This document shows positions 5,513 through 5,822 of a stretch of DNA of 5,822 nucleotides, in pieces. The translations under genes and the position numbers were made by a program. The notes beneath the pieces are model-generated. The model saw only the letters and a list, made by a program, of their open reading frames with translations. It was not told where the DNA came from and ran no database searches. The DNA comes from Sphingomonas sp. GTDB taxonomy: Bacteria; Pseudomonadota; Alphaproteobacteria; Sphingomonadales; Sphingomonadaceae. Where the stretch lies: contig JAICVC010000128.1 in the NCBI GenBank assembly GCA_025935515.1, positions 1 through 5,822 of the forward strand. Reading direction: 5' to 3'. Within the stretch, counting starts at the first letter, position 1. Each line of letters starts with the position of its first letter.

Positions 5513-5822
5513 GTGAGCGAGAGCGACCCGATCGCCGCCGCTGCCCCGAGGGATTCCGCGTCCCCCGTGGACGAGGAAGACCGGCTGCGTCCCGAATTCG
5601 TCGACAAGGTCCTCGATGCCGTCGATGCCGGCGATGACGAGACCGCCCGGAAGCTCGTTGCGCCGCTCCATCCCGCCGACGTCGCCGACCTGATCGAGCT
5701 CGCGCGGAGCGACGAGCGCGAGGGGTTGGTCAAGGCGCTCGCCGGCATCGTCAGCCCCGACGTGCTCGCCGAAATGAACGAATATGTCCGCGAGGACCTG
5801 CTCGATGAGCTGGAGCCGCAGC
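5513..5822 (+). CDS. mgtE: Magnesium transporter MgtE, N-terminal part
   Basis: The first 103 codons of a gene that runs off the right edge. The product starts with an acidic, low-complexity stretch (about residues 2-25) followed by the helical MgtE N domain: FVDKVLDAVDAGD, then LHPADVADLIELARSDER (52-69), then SPDVLAEMNEYVREDLLDEL (81-100). The LHPADVADL and EYVREDLLDEL motifs are characteristic of MgtE intracellular N domains, which with the following CBS pair sense cytoplasmic Mg2+ and gate the membrane channel. The CBS and membrane domains lie outside the window, so completeness cannot be judged. The start is GTG with GGAG 7 bases upstream. It is divergent from the cyclophilin gene. Another protein carrying only an MgtE N-like domain (such as a FliG-type relative) is possible but less likely given the motif match. 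Confidence 0.87.
   Translation, partial: MSESDPIAAAAPRDSASPVDEEDRLRPEFVDKVLDAVDAGDDETARKLVAPLHPADVADLIELARSDEREGLVKALAGIVSPDVLAEMNEYVREDLLDELEPQ

Noticed and set aside
4464..5516. A 350-codon plus-strand frame antisense to the SDR and cyclophilin genes
   Set aside because: Low-complexity product opposite two clear enzyme genes; a composition effect, not a gene.
1..5822. A new defence or biosynthetic system in the window
   Set aside because: Each gene belongs to a familiar family, gene order looks like ordinary chromosome, and there are no mobility genes, tRNA boundaries or composition shifts.

Overview
This is a GC-rich, densely packed chromosomal segment. The gene content (a bacterial two-ring CDC48-type AAA ATPase, a class I methyltransferase, an MFS exporter, an SDR, a small cyclophilin and MgtE) and codon use suggest an alphaproteobacterium, most likely a sphingomonad. 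That placement is inference from gene families, not from a marker gene. There is no rRNA, tRNA, CRISPR array or insertion sequence.

Layout from left to right. 1-255: start of a minus-strand SAM-dependent methyltransferase, cut by the window edge. 256-424: divergent promoter gap. 425-1723: plus-strand 12-helix MFS transporter of the drug:H+ antiporter type. 1720-4029: minus-strand 769-residue CDC48/p97-like AAA ATPase, convergent with the transporter and sharing the four bases CTAG as the stop codons of both. 4030-4099: short gap with a tandem hexamer. 4100-4855: minus-strand short-chain dehydrogenase/reductase. 4850-4928: 79-bp palindromic repeat that fills nearly all of the gap before the next gene and supplies the first two SDR codons. 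4938-5393: minus-strand cytosolic cyclophilin. 5394-5512: divergent gap. 5513-5822: plus-strand start of the magnesium transporter MgtE, cut by the window edge.

The cyclophilin, SDR and AAA ATPase genes are co-directional with gaps of 82 and 70 bases and could be partly co-transcribed, but nothing shows a shared pathway. Two of the products act on protein conformation (cyclophilin as prolyl isomerase, CDC48 as unfoldase). The others look like ordinary housekeeping or accessory metabolism.

I see no clearly new multi-gene system. The most noteworthy signals are the palindromic repeat that provides a gene's start codon, the CDC48-type ATPase with an altered first pore loop and no proteasome-docking tail, and the CTAG shared stop.
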